NCBI GenBank assembly: GCA_963555705.1
Contig: OY743172.1
Location: 22,691,446 to 22,755,445, forward strand
DNA: 64,000 nt
Direction of reading: 5' to 3'
Origin: Ligustrum vulgare
Lineage: Eukaryota > Streptophyta > Magnoliopsida > Lamiales > Oleaceae
Made by a program: the position numbers and the translations under genes. The notes under the pieces are model-generated. The model ran no database searches and was not told the origin of the DNA. It saw only the letters and a list, made by a program, of their open reading frames with translations. This document shows positions 40,461 to 50,094 of this stretch, piece after piece. Within the stretch, counting starts at the first letter, position 1; each line of letters starts with the position of its first letter.

Positions 40461-40682
40461 TAAAAGATTAAAATGAAGTGTAGTAGTAAATGGACCAAAA
40501 CTTTCTTGACCACCTTGAATTTCTCTTACTTGTGGATTTTGTCAAGAGATTGGAAATAAGTGTATATGTGTAGAGTTGTGTGTAAAAGAGATGGGTTTAA
40601 ATAGATGTATAAAGTTGGCATATTGTAAACATAATCATTCAATTCTATTAATTTTAACACATCATTTTCTTAAAGTAAAGCA

Positions 40683-41060
40683 CCATTCATATACTTTTCC
40701 ATATTTATACAAATATTATGCTCTTCATGATTACATATAATGGAGTCTTATCAACCATTCATATACTTTTCTATATTTATACAAATATTATGCTCTTCAT
40801 GATTACATATAATGGAGTCTTATCAACCATTCATATACTTTTCCATATTTATACAAATATTATGCTCTTCATGATTACATATAATGGAGTCTATAATTCA
40901 TTCATATACTTTTCCATATTTATACAAATATTATGCTCTTCATGATTACATATAATGGAGTATATAATTCATTCATATACTTTTCCATATTTATACAAAT
41001 ATTATGCTCTTCATGATTACATATAATGGAGTATATAATTCATTCATATACTTTTCCATA
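40683..41060. repeat. 71-72-bp tandem repeat, about 5.5 copies, in the LTR
   Basis: Units contain CATATACTTTTCCATATTTA and ATGCTCTTCATGATTACATA. They create a spurious repetitive ORF. The duplicate array is at 47,840-48,217. Confidence 0.88.
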
Positions 41061-41395
41061 TTTATTAAATTAAGATTCTCATAATTATTATATATAATGG
41101 AACCTCTCATGCTTGCATATATTTTCTTAATTTCAATAATAAAAATAATTTTTGTATAAATAAATATTGGGATAACATTGAATTAAGTACTTGGACTTAA
41201 TATACTTTAAATCAAGAGAATGGAGATATTTTTAGAAATTCGGAATTTAATTTAAAATCGAACGATCTCGATTATTTCTTGACTTGGCTATACGAATACG
41301 TCGTGGCGTTAACTTAATAAAAATGGGTGAAATAGTAGCGACACGATTTTCTATTAAAATAATTATTAATCGCGTAAAAATTCTTGGTCGCTACA

Positions 41396-41412
41396 AACTT
41401 ACCCCCTTAAAA
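41396..41412 (-). promoter_or_regulatory. Polypurine tract of the young element
   Basis: The minus strand reads TTTTAAGGGGGTAAGTT directly before the 3' LTR TG. It is the expected site for plus-strand DNA priming and sets the element's orientation. Confidence 0.8.
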
Positions 41413-42190
41413 TAATTTCGTCCTCGAAATTAAACTTACTTGATCTTATGATTTCTGAACACTTAATCAGAATCTCTTCTCTTCTTTCTTTCTCTTAGTA
41501 ATCTCATCATTATAATATCTAACCCACTGGACTTTTACTAAATGCATCTCTTTGTTTTCTTAAGAACATGTATTTTTCTTATCAATAATAGACATATGTG
41601 TCTACTCATAAATTCTAACTCAAAATGAAAATTTCCAATCGTATGTGATATTTCATCATATCTTGTAGTACTCATGTAACCTGTCACTTATCATCGTATC
41701 ATGTAACCTCAAATATTCGTATTAATATCTCTAAAATTTCAATAAATCTTTACTAACATATCATACCATAATAATTTGTCATTTCTTCTTATCACCAAAT
41801 ATCCCAAAATAATTAAAACGATTACCTGAATATTTTCTATGTAATATACCCAAACATGTTATTCACATATCAACATAATCATCAGTTTATCTTTCCAATA
41901 TTTGTAACCCAAAATTTCTGCAAAATTCAATAAACAAATATCTCCCAAATAATTAAAATTCTTAACTCAAATATCATAACATTTCCCGTAAGGTATTCCT
42001 TTCACTTGCACAAACTTATTAATCCTGATTCAATACAGTCCTTATTTCACTTTCACGTATCCCCGTATTATTTCTATACCTTGATTATTATATCAAAATA
42101 TCAGTACCCAAAAATCCAAGAAAATATTCCATATCTCAAATCCCGTCATCATCAAATCTTCCTTTTATCAAGAAAGTAAACGGCGCATAA
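41413..42190. other. Element interior, non-coding
   Basis: AT-rich, stops in all frames on both strands, no gag-pol similarity. Composition changes near 42,180 where the cassette begins. Confidence 0.55.
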
Positions 42191-42271
42191 ACTCTTGTTC
42201 CCTCTTTTCCATTATTCTATTCCGCGCTTTCTTGCTGGAATCAATATCACGCGGATTCCCTCCGATCCTTA

Positions 42272-42673
42272 ATGCTTTTAAATAGTTCATGCTGGGAAGA
42301 GGTTAGATCCATCAAAAACATGGATATCATTCTTACAAACATTCGCAAGTATTATTCTAGTCTTCCAATGAATGATCTGAGGAAAATTTATCGAATAAGA
42401 CTCGAAAGATTGAGGTTGCTGATGGCTCATGGTGTTTCAGAAGATGTTCGCTGGTTGATCGAAGCAAAGGTTCGACTATCTGGTGAATTACCTATGACAT
42501 TTCCAAAGCACATGCCTGGTTTAGGCAAAAGCACCTTCGCAAAGAAACGAAGAGCAAAAAGGCTGAATGGTTGCTACAAATGTGCTCGTTGGAACTGTGA
42601 TACTCGTTGCAAAACAGTAGGATATTCTTCTACTAATCGGGATGATAAAATCAAATTCATAAAGGTGGACTGA
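42272..42673 (+). pseudogene. Viral NABP-like Cys-rich basic protein, N-terminal part (endogenous virus-like gene)
   Basis: The 133-residue ORF (frame open from 42,191; the ATG at 42,326 is another start) has a helical, charged N-terminal half, then GKSTFAKKRRAKR (residues 85-97) followed at once by a Cys cluster at 101, 104, 109 and 113 (C-x2-C-x4-C-x3-C), then a DDKIKFIK segment. A basic K/R stretch just before a small zinc finger is the hallmark of the small nucleic-acid-binding proteins of Betaflexiviridae (Viral_NABP family; closest in my judgement to vitivirus-type proteins). Those bind RNA and often help suppress host silencing. The frame stops at TGA 42,671-42,673, while similar-looking coding continues in another frame (next entry), so I read it as broken. 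It runs antisense to its host retrotransposon. Family call from motif memory, not a search. Confidence 0.6.
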
Positions 42674-42870
42674 GTAAGGAGTCTTTGGATGATATTCGAC
42701 TGACTCTTGAGACGCACCCAAGTGGTTATGTGCAACGTGAACTTCTCTCCTTATACGCTCAGTTTAACGAGGACAAAAATCGTTATAGTCTCCAAAATAT
42801 AATAGCAAAAAATCCTGTTTGCCAGTCTGTTTTACAAAATGAGGCTTCTGGCAGTTCAACAATGATATAA
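42649..42870 (+). pseudogene. NABP-like ORF, C-terminal continuation in another frame
   Basis: Open from 42,649 to TAA 42,868-42,870. It overlaps the end of the preceding ORF by about 25 bases in a different frame and has no ATG at its start. It encodes a hydrophilic tail with LDDIRLTLETHPSGYVQREL and a Ser-rich end (EASGSSTMI). The simplest reading is that a one-base indel near 42,660 separated it from the NABP-like N-terminal part. A programmed frameshift or an independent ORF is less likely. The tail resembles no protein I can name. Confidence 0.45.
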
Positions 42871-42975
42871 GGTAAATCTCTTGATACACATTTAAAATAT
42901 TTTGCTGTTTTCTTTCACGCGTTTTGGAAATAAAATATATTTTCCTTTCTCGAGTTTTGATAAAGCTGGAAATAA

Positions 42976-42991
42976 ATCACCGAAAGGTGAT
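42976..42991 (+). other. Perfect GAAA-tetraloop hairpin between the two genes
   Basis: ATCACC-GAAA-GGTGAT, a six-base-pair stem closed by a GNRA tetraloop. It would be very stable in plus-strand RNA. Function unknown. Confidence 0.5.
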
Positions 42992-43083
42992 ATCTTTGGT
43001 AAAACAGTCAAAAGTTGGCCGATTTTGTCAAAAGTAAATCTTTACTTTTTCATAATCAATCAAAAACAGTAAATTTTTCCGGC

Positions 43084-43091
43084 TTTAAATA
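43084..43091 (+). promoter_or_regulatory. TATA-like box upstream of the LOG-like ORF
   Basis: TTTAAATA, within a GGCTTTAAATAGCC palindrome, is 76 bases before the ATG at 43,167. This allows a start site near 43,115 and a leader of about 50 nt. Inferred from sequence and spacing only. Confidence 0.4.
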
Positions 43092-43166
43092 GCCAAACAT
43101 ATTTCATAGTTCAGGCATCCCAAAATCACATCTTCTTCGTAAGTTTTCTCTTCTATACTATCAAAG

Positions 43167-43820
43167 ATGGAAGCACCAAAACTTCGACAGATCAAAACTA
43201 TTTGTGTATTTTGTGGATCAAAAGTGGGGAAAGGCTTCGGTTATCTAGAAGCGGCCGTAGATCTTGGAAAGAAACTGGGGGAAAAAGGTATCACTCTTGT
43301 ATATGGGGGTGGTAGCAGTGGTCTAATAGGTTGTGTTTCCCAATCTGCTCTTGCAGAGAAATCAAAAGTAATCGGTGTCATACCTGTCCCTTTGGTAGAT
43401 GTTGCAGGAAAAACACGAGGGCATGAAGTTCAAACCTTATCCATCCATGAACGCATAACTTGTATGCTATATGGTTCTGATGCCTTTATAGCCCTGCCCG
43501 GAGGTTTTGGTACCTTAGAAGAAATCTTTAACATTACCTCGTGGGCTCAACTAGATCTCCATACTAAGCCTATTGGGCTTCTGAATGTTAACAATTTCTT
43601 TGATGGCTTGTTAACCTTTCTTGATTATGCTGTGGAACAGGGATTCATCTCTCCATTTTCCAGAAGGCTCCTTATTTCTGCTCCTACTATTGATGAACTA
43701 CTGGATAAGCTGCAGTCATATATCTCAATACAAGATCCAGTAGGGGTTAAGATAGATTGGTCGCAAGGAAGGGGAATCAAGCGAAAATGGAGTCCGGTTA
43801 ATGTAAACTTAACTTTATGA
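43167..43820 (+). CDS. LOG-family cytokinin riboside 5'-monophosphate phosphoribohydrolase-like, intronless
   Basis: LOG enzymes act in the cytosol, cleaving ribose-5-phosphate from cytokinin nucleotides to release the active base in one step. This 217-residue ORF is full family length: ICVFCGS (12-18), YGGGSSGLIG (46-55) and the signature PGGFGTLEE (111-119, with the catalytic Glu), followed by SWAQLDLHTKPIGLLNV. The Arg expected upstream is kept (R96 in HERITCM), but the usual R-K-x-E-M surroundings are changed to R-I-T-C-M. Plant LOG genes normally have several introns; this ORF has none, so an RNA intermediate or long virus-like residence is plausible. No stop or frameshift spoils it although the neighbouring NABP-like frame is broken, hinting at selection or recent arrival. 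It is antisense to the retrotransposon. Activity may be changed. Confidence 0.85.
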   Translation: MEAPKLRQIKTICVFCGSKVGKGFGYLEAAVDLGKKLGEKGITLVYGGGSSGLIGCVSQSALAEKSKVIGVIPVPLVDVAGKTRGHEVQTLSIHERITCMLYGSDAFIALPGGFGTLEEIFNITSWAQLDLHTKPIGLLNVNNFFDGLLTFLDYAVEQGFISPFSRRLLISAPTIDELLDKLQSYISIQDPVGVKIDWSQGRGIKRKWSPVNVNLTL

Positions 43821-43830
43821 ATCTTAGAAT

Positions 43831-44044
43831 AGGTGGGGGTAGAGTACGGAGTATTCTTACTCTCGAGACACCCCTCTAATTTCCTAGGATTTCCTTAATG
43901 TTTAAATCTTGTGTGTACCTCAAAGGTTCCAGGTGGTAGATTACGGAGTATTCTTACTCTCGAAACACACCTCTTTGAAGGTTTCTTTATTTCCTCAAAA
44001 GGTCAGAGGTGGTAGGATACGGCTACTCCGGAAACACATCTCTC
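43831..44044 (+). repeat. Three related hairpin repeats after the LOG-like ORF
   Basis: Copies at 43,831-43,877, 43,931-43,974 and 44,007-44,044 share AGGTGGTAG, then TACGG, then CGAAACAC(A)CCTCT. In each, AGGTG can pair with CACCT or CACATCT, enclosing a small hairpin: GAGTA-TTCT-TACTC in copies 1 and 2, and CGG-CTACT-CCG in copy 3. The inner stem changes sequence but keeps pairing, which favours a conserved RNA structure in a 3' UTR. Confidence 0.7.
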
Positions 44045-44142
44045 AATTTGAGGAATTTCCCATGTTGCTTTCTTTTGCTTTTGCGTATTTCATGTATTTC
44101 TTTTCCAGTGTGACTCTTTGTGTGTTCTCCTTATGAGAAAAT

Positions 44143-44148
44143 AATAAA
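44143..44148 (+). terminator. AATAAA polyadenylation-like signal
   Basis: AATAAA 323 bases after the LOG-like stop codon, followed by a T-rich stretch. It marks the likely 3' end of the cassette transcript. Confidence 0.4.
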
Positions 44149-44160
44149 ATCTCTGCTATC

Positions 44161-46277
44161 ATCTACTAAATCTCGTTTGTGATGTAAATGAACTTGCATG
44201 TCTAACCTTAATTCCTTTAGTGGATGCTTATCATATCATGCTCTTAATTCCAAATGATAAAATTCTGGACAGAGTCTCCCTTGTAATTTGGACTTATCCC
44301 AAACCATAAGCATACTTCATAACTCACAATAATAAATAACTCCATATTTGATCACAACAATCTAAAAATATTGAAAACGATTCCAACACTTCAATATCAT
44401 CAAAAAATATCCCATAATTCAATTCATAATTTCTCAACATAACAATTTCAAATCATATTTTTCAATATCACAATATCACTTCCTTCCATATCTTAATTGG
44501 CTCAAAAGATTACTCATACTTATATTTATAAGTCATAAATCATATTCCCAAAATTTAATCACAAGGCTAAAGTTCATAATAAATTTCTCTTCAATATAGA
44601 GGCATAATTCACTTACTCAACATAATAGCCATTACTTAATTCCCAATAACCAAATCTTTAAATCTCTAACTTCATAATGCTTCTCATAAAAGTCTCATTA
44701 AAATCATATCACTTATAATCTTAACATCTCATAAAACTTCATAAAATTGGCTCGCTATTTCTCATTAAATCTAAATGATAGATAATCTGAACATATTTCT
44801 AATCATTTCTGTTGACTTCTTATACTTAGTGCCATGTCTAAAATCAATTATGCAAAGTCCATTTAAGGTTCATCATTTCTAAACTCGAGGACAACAATTA
44901 TTTTGAAAATCATTCTTAAGTCATATTATTCCCATTATGCTCAACACCCGTTCTCTTTCTTTCTTTTCTTTCCGAATTTTTTTTTCAGAATTGAAACTTG
45001 AAGAGTGGTACCAATAATCATCCACAGTTTTTCCTTGCTTTTAAGCAAAGGTAGTTATAAAGGGATAAATTATTGAACCGAAAATTGAAACTTGAAGAGG
45101 AAGTACTAATAACCATCCACAGTTTTTCCCTTGTTTTTACACAAAGGTAGTGATAAAGGGATAAATTATTGTACGAATTCATTATTAATTTTGTTTGTTT
45201 AATATATTATTCCATATGTTTTTGGCAAAAGTTACAAACCAACTTATTTTTCTAATTTAGTCAGTCTTACTAAGCTTAATATGAACCAAAATTCATATCA
45301 ATATCCTCTATGTCTCATGATTCTACATTAAAAGGAATAAATTAAAATTCAGGCTTCTATCAATTCATATCATACTCAACATGTATATTTCACTTAAAGA
45401 TTCATAACATATGAAGATTTCATACTTAACATGTCTTAATAAAATCGTAAATGACTTGCAAAACATATAACATACCTGGTTCGAGGAGTCAATACGTGGA
45501 GAGTGACATAGTAGAGTGATGAGTTAAAATATTTCTTATTTTCCTTTAATCAACAATAATTTAATGTGGTTGTATCCAAATCAACATTTTCTTGAATCAT
45601 AATTCCTAATTAATCACAGTCTTCAAAACAAATCCAATATCGATATAGTAATTATCTCCCCATCAATAATTAATAACTTAACCCAAATAAAATTTATCGT
45701 CAAATCTTATTTTCCTTTAGTCCCCGAACTTCAAGAAATTTATCAAAGACATCAATATAAACATCATATCACTAACTAATTATAGTCCATAAAATTTTCA
45801 GGACATTACAAACTCCCCTGCTTAAAATGAATTTTGTCCTTGAAATTCGCACATCAAATTTCATCATGCTTTTCAAAATCATAACCATACTTGACATGTG
45901 AAAATTCAACTTTTCTTATCATAAAGCAAGCTTTTAAAGTCATGCCAATAGACTAACTTTTCATTTCATCACATGTGTAAAAAAAATGTGCAAATCTTTA
46001 CATTATTTTAAACTCATAAATCTTATAAAATAATTAACCCAACTAAAATTTCAAGGTCAAATACATTAAAGAAGAAACTAAACTCTAGAAAATTTTGAAA
46101 ATATGTCTTTGAAAAATAATTTCCCAGATTTTTTTTTTTTATATATAATGAATAGTGATTTCGTTCACTGTTCATCATGAATAGCACGTCGTTTTACTGT
46201 TCACGTGAATAGTGATTTTTTTTTTTTTTTTAAGAAATAAAATTTCAAAATCTACAGAATCGTTTTTAAAACTCTTT
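44161..46277. other. Element interior, non-coding
   Basis: AT-rich with no ORF of note on either strand. It should contain the 5' leader of the leftward retrotransposon transcript at its right end. Long homopolymers lie near 46,131 and 46,218. Confidence 0.55.
44990..45171. repeat. Tandem duplication of about 87 bp in the element interior
   Basis: Two adjacent diverged copies begin ATTGAAACTTGAAGAG and end GGGATAAATTATTG (44,990-45,075 and 45,084-45,171). Confidence 0.8.
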
Positions 46278-46289
46278 GCTCTGATACCA
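46278..46289 (-). promoter_or_regulatory. tRNA-Met primer-binding site of the young element
   Basis: GCTCTGATACCA on the plus strand, two bases from the right LTR. On the minus strand this is TGGTATCAGAGC, the standard initiator-Met primer site, fixing leftward orientation. Confidence 0.88.
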
Positions 46290-46291
46290 AC

Positions 46292-48552
46292 TGTGACGAC
46301 CCGAATTCTCGACCATTCGAGTGCCACTAAAAGTGACTCATATCATATAATCGAGACTTAAATAGTAATGTAAAATTATTCAAAAGAATAATTAGAATCC
46401 CATAATTTAATTTGTGAATAAAAATAGAACATAATTTTCTTACATAAAGTTCAACATAATTATCTCATCAATCTTAACCACTTTTGCCACTTCCATGTTG
46501 ACCGCCTCGAACCTTCAAGAAATCTGAAAATGGTAAATATCGTGGAGTGAGATTTATAAAATCCCAGTAAGTATACCAAGCATAATTTTCTTTTGAAAGC
46601 ATATGGATCATTTTCATCATAACATAGGATAGGATCGAAATCCTCATAAACATAGAGAGACACAAGAATTTTACCGAACTTAGATGGCAAGAATTCTTAT
46701 GTGTAGCGCTACTAAACTCCGGTCCCCTTAGCATAATCATAAACATATCATATGGGACCAATAGCAATCTTGTGAGATTGATTTCATAGCAATGATCCAA
46801 ACATTTTCGTAAAAACATAAGGTATATCAAATTTTCATAAAAACATACTTACTTTTCTTAAAAATATAAGGTATTTTACTTTTCATAAAAACATACTTAC
46901 TTTTCTTAAAAATATAAGGTATTTTACTTTTCATAAAAACATACTTACTTTTCTTAAAAACATAAGGTATATTTACCTTTCATAACAACATACTTAATTT
47001 TCATAAAAACATAAGATATACTTACTTGTCATAAAAACATACTTACTTTTCATAAAAACATAAGATGTATTTACCTTTCATAAAAACATACTTACTTTTC
47101 ATAAAAACATAAGATATACTTACTTGTCATAAAAACATACTTACTTTTCATAAAAACATAAGGTGTATTTACCTTTCATAAAAACATACTTACTTTTCAT
47201 AAAAACATAAGATATACTTACTTGTCATAAAAACATACTTACTTTTCATAAAAACATAAGGTGTATTTACCTTTCATAAAAACATACTTACTTTTCATAA
47301 AAACATAAGATATACTTACTTGTCATAAAAACATACTTACTTTTCATAAAAACATAAGGTGTATTTACCTTTCATAAAAACATACTTACTTTTCATAAAA
47401 ACATAAGATATACTTACTTGTCATAAAAACATACTTACTTTTCATAAAAACATAAGGTGTATTTACCTTTCATAAAAACATACTTACTTTTCATAAAAAC
47501 ATAAGATATACTTACTTGTCATAAAAACATACTTACTTTTCATAAAAACATAAGGTGTATTTACCTTTCATAAAAACATACTTACTTTTCATAAAAACAT
47601 AAGATATACTTACTTTTTAAAAGATTAAAATGAAGTGTAGTAGTAAATGGACCAAAACTTTCTTGACCACCTTGAATTTCTCTTACTTGTGGATTTTGTC
47701 AAGAGATTGGAAATAAGTGTATATGTGTAGAGTTGTGTGTAAAAGAGATGGGTTTAAATAGATGTATAAAGTTGGCATATTGTAAACATAATCATTCAAT
47801 TCTATTAATTTTAACACATCATTTTCTTAAAGTAAAGCACCATTCATATACTTTTCCATATTTATACAAATATTATGCTCTTCATGATTACATATAATGG
47901 AGTCTTATCAACCATTCATATACTTTTCCATATTTATACAAATATTATGCTCTTCATGATTACATATAATGGAGTCTTATCAACCATTCATATACTTTTC
48001 CATATTTATACAAATATTATGCTCTTCATGATTACATATAATGGAGTCTATAATTCATTCATATACTTTTCCATATTTATACAAATATTATGCTCTTCAT
48101 GATTACATATAATGGAGTATATAATTCATTCATATACTTTTCCATATTTATACAAATATTATGCTCTTCATGATTACATATAATGGAGTATATAATTCAT
48201 TCATATACTTTTCCATATTTATTAAATTAAGATTCTCATAATTATTATATATAATGGAACCTCTCATGCTTGCATATATTTTCTTAATTTCAATAATAAA
48301 AATAATTTTTGTATAAATAAATATTGGGATAACATTGAATTAAGTACTTGGACTTAATATACTTTAAATCAAGAGAATGGAGATATTTTTAGAAATTCGG
48401 AATTTAATTTAAAATCGAACGATCTCGATTATTTCTTGACTTGGCTATACGAATACGTCGTGGCGTTAACTTAATAAAAATGGGTGAAATAGTAGCGACA
48501 CGATTTTCTATTAAAATAATTATTAATCGCGTAAAAATTCTTGGTCGCTACA
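46292..48552 (-). repeat. 5' LTR of the young element
   Basis: 2,261 bp, nearly identical to 39,135-41,395. The right target duplication CGAAG follows at 48,553-48,557. Confidence 0.93.
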
Positions 48553-49079
48553 CGAAGTTAGATCTATTTCTACTTTAGAGAACACTCGATCAATGTGTCA
48601 CCAAATTACAGTAAATTTTTTTTTCCTATTCCTTGTCCCTAGGTTACTGATGCTCCAAAAATCCCCTTATGTCCTTGGTGCAGGTACAAGTGGGTAGTTC
48701 TCATGTCTATAGGACATAAATGAAGTTAAGTGAGGGTGGTTTAGGTCAAATTTATTTTGGTCAAAGGGTTAATGGTGGCACCGAAAGAAAAAGAGCAGGT
48801 GCAGTTGAGGTTTCTTATTGCATTCTATCATGGCACTTCTAGATGTCAGATAACTACTTTGGACTTCGCTAAATCAGCCAGGCCTTTTTGTAGTTTTCTT
48901 TCACAATTCGTTGAATATAGAAACTTAAGTATTTCTTTTTCATGTACGTTCACTTTCAAACAAATAAAGTGTCACAAGAAGTTGAAATCACAAAAATGGA
49001 GAGGTGCATTGGCTTATAATTGCTTCTTAAAGTTTTAGTTAGCTTCACATCATCCTCCAAGTTGATTATTATGATGGCT

Positions 49080-49172
49080 AATGCTGATGCGGGTTTAAGA
49101 TTATTAAGGAAGTTCGTAATAGTACATTTGGAAATGTCAGGAGAGCCATAAATAAGCAATCTGATGAAGTGG
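49080..49172 (+). pseudogene. CDKF/MHK-type (MAK-like) protein kinase relic, first exon
   Basis: The plus strand reads FKIIKEVRNSTFG, then NVRRAINKQSDEV, ending at a GTATGT donor (49,172). This strongly resembles the start of plant MHK/CDKF;4-like kinases, whose Gly-rich ATP loop follows an IIKEVG-type start and precedes an RAINKQ-type segment. Two loop glycines are replaced (Arg and Ser where GxGTFG is expected), so ATP binding would fail. After a pyrimidine-rich acceptor (49,190-49,208) the next codons read IAVD where VAIKK would be expected, and the frame then decays. No catalytic domain is visible later. Confidence 0.55.
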
Positions 49173-49179
49173 TATGTCT

Positions 49180-50094
49180 TTCTTTTTTATTTCTCTTTTT
49201 TTTTTCAGATTGCTGTGGATTTTTATTTAATTAATTATTTTTTTGGCACTCTAGACAAGATCCAACTTTCATCTCTGAATATGAATTTTGGAAGAAAAAA
49301 AAAGGCCCTAAAATTGTTCCACACTTGTTACAATCATACTTCATTTTCTACAACTGCGAGAAGGTACCAGAACGTCAAGTGACAAGTCCTCCAATTCGAA
49401 TCATGGTATTCAAATAGACTTGCTTACAGAGGACAGAGCAAAATGAAAGTAATCATAATTTTAACGTCCAGAACTTTAAAGAAAGTAGCTAGTGTTCCAT
49501 TTTGATGTCACCTAATATTGAGTATCTGATCATAAACTGGCAAGTTGGTGATGCGTGCATAAATCTTTTGATGAAATTTTTTGTGACTTTACCATATTGT
49601 AGCATCATTTTCATCAAGGTTGGATCTTTGAGTTGTTGATCAATTCTTGTTATTACAAACACATTATGCTTAATATGCAGGGATCGTGAGTAGCTTGCTA
49701 TTGATAAACCTATTGAGTTGGCATACAAGAAACTTTGAGATCATCTAATATGATCAATCGTAGCTTACCAGTATAAAAAACACTGGCAATATGTGACACA
49801 GTATAGGTGTTTGCAATTTACATTTATAATCTGCAGCTATAATGATGGTTATTATTGAGATATGTGAATGACTCAATATTTTTGTAATCAGGTTCTCTAC
49901 AATTATGTCCTTATTCATCTGCGATTACTTCAACTAAGACTCAAAAATGTAAAGTCTTGGAACAAAGTAGCTTACATATAAGGATATTAATAGTTAAATT
50001 TTTATACAGATATAATGCTTATATTTCAAAAATATATTTTTATAATCACGCTCAAAAATTCAACTGAAAAACATTTCTCGTACGAGTTTGCCCT
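49180..50094. other. No supported gene
   Basis: Probably the decayed continuation of the kinase relic followed by intergenic DNA. A minus-strand frame at 49,489-49,728 has no recognisable domain. Confidence 0.35.

Larger units (their letters stand above)
39135..41395 (-). repeat. 3' LTR of the young element
   Basis: 2,261 bp, the same length as the other copy. At the three differences I found (near 39,979, 40,237 and 40,768) this copy has T where the other has C. The end at 41,240-41,395 matches, inverted, the first 150 bp of the solo LTRs. Confidence 0.93.
39135..48552 (-). mobile_element. Young non-autonomous long-LTR retrotransposon with an antisense NABP-like/LOG cassette
   Basis: A complete 9,418-bp LTR element. 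Two 2,261-bp LTRs (TGTGACGACC to GGTCGCTACA on the plus strand) flank a 4,896-bp interior. PBS and PPT show that the element reads leftward, so the right LTR is its 5' LTR. The LTR sequence is related (inverted) to solo LTRs 1-3. No gag, protease, integrase or RT is visible on either strand, so it must be moved by another element's proteins, as in LARD-type elements. The interior carries a plus-strand, antisense cassette at about 42,180-44,160 with a virus-like Cys-rich protein and a LOG-family enzyme. I found about three differences between the LTRs, so insertion is recent. Confidence 0.92.

Noticed and set aside
40718..40945. Repetitive ORF, also present at 47,875-48,102
   Set aside because: Produced by the 71-72-bp tandem repeat in the LTRs. 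It is duplicated only because the LTR is.
42521..42721. Minus-strand ORF opposite the NABP-like gene
   Set aside because: Shadow frame; the motif-bearing reading is on the plus strand.
46460..46830. ORF pair identical to 39,303-39,673
   Set aside because: Identical because they lie in the two LTRs of one element; not a gene duplication.
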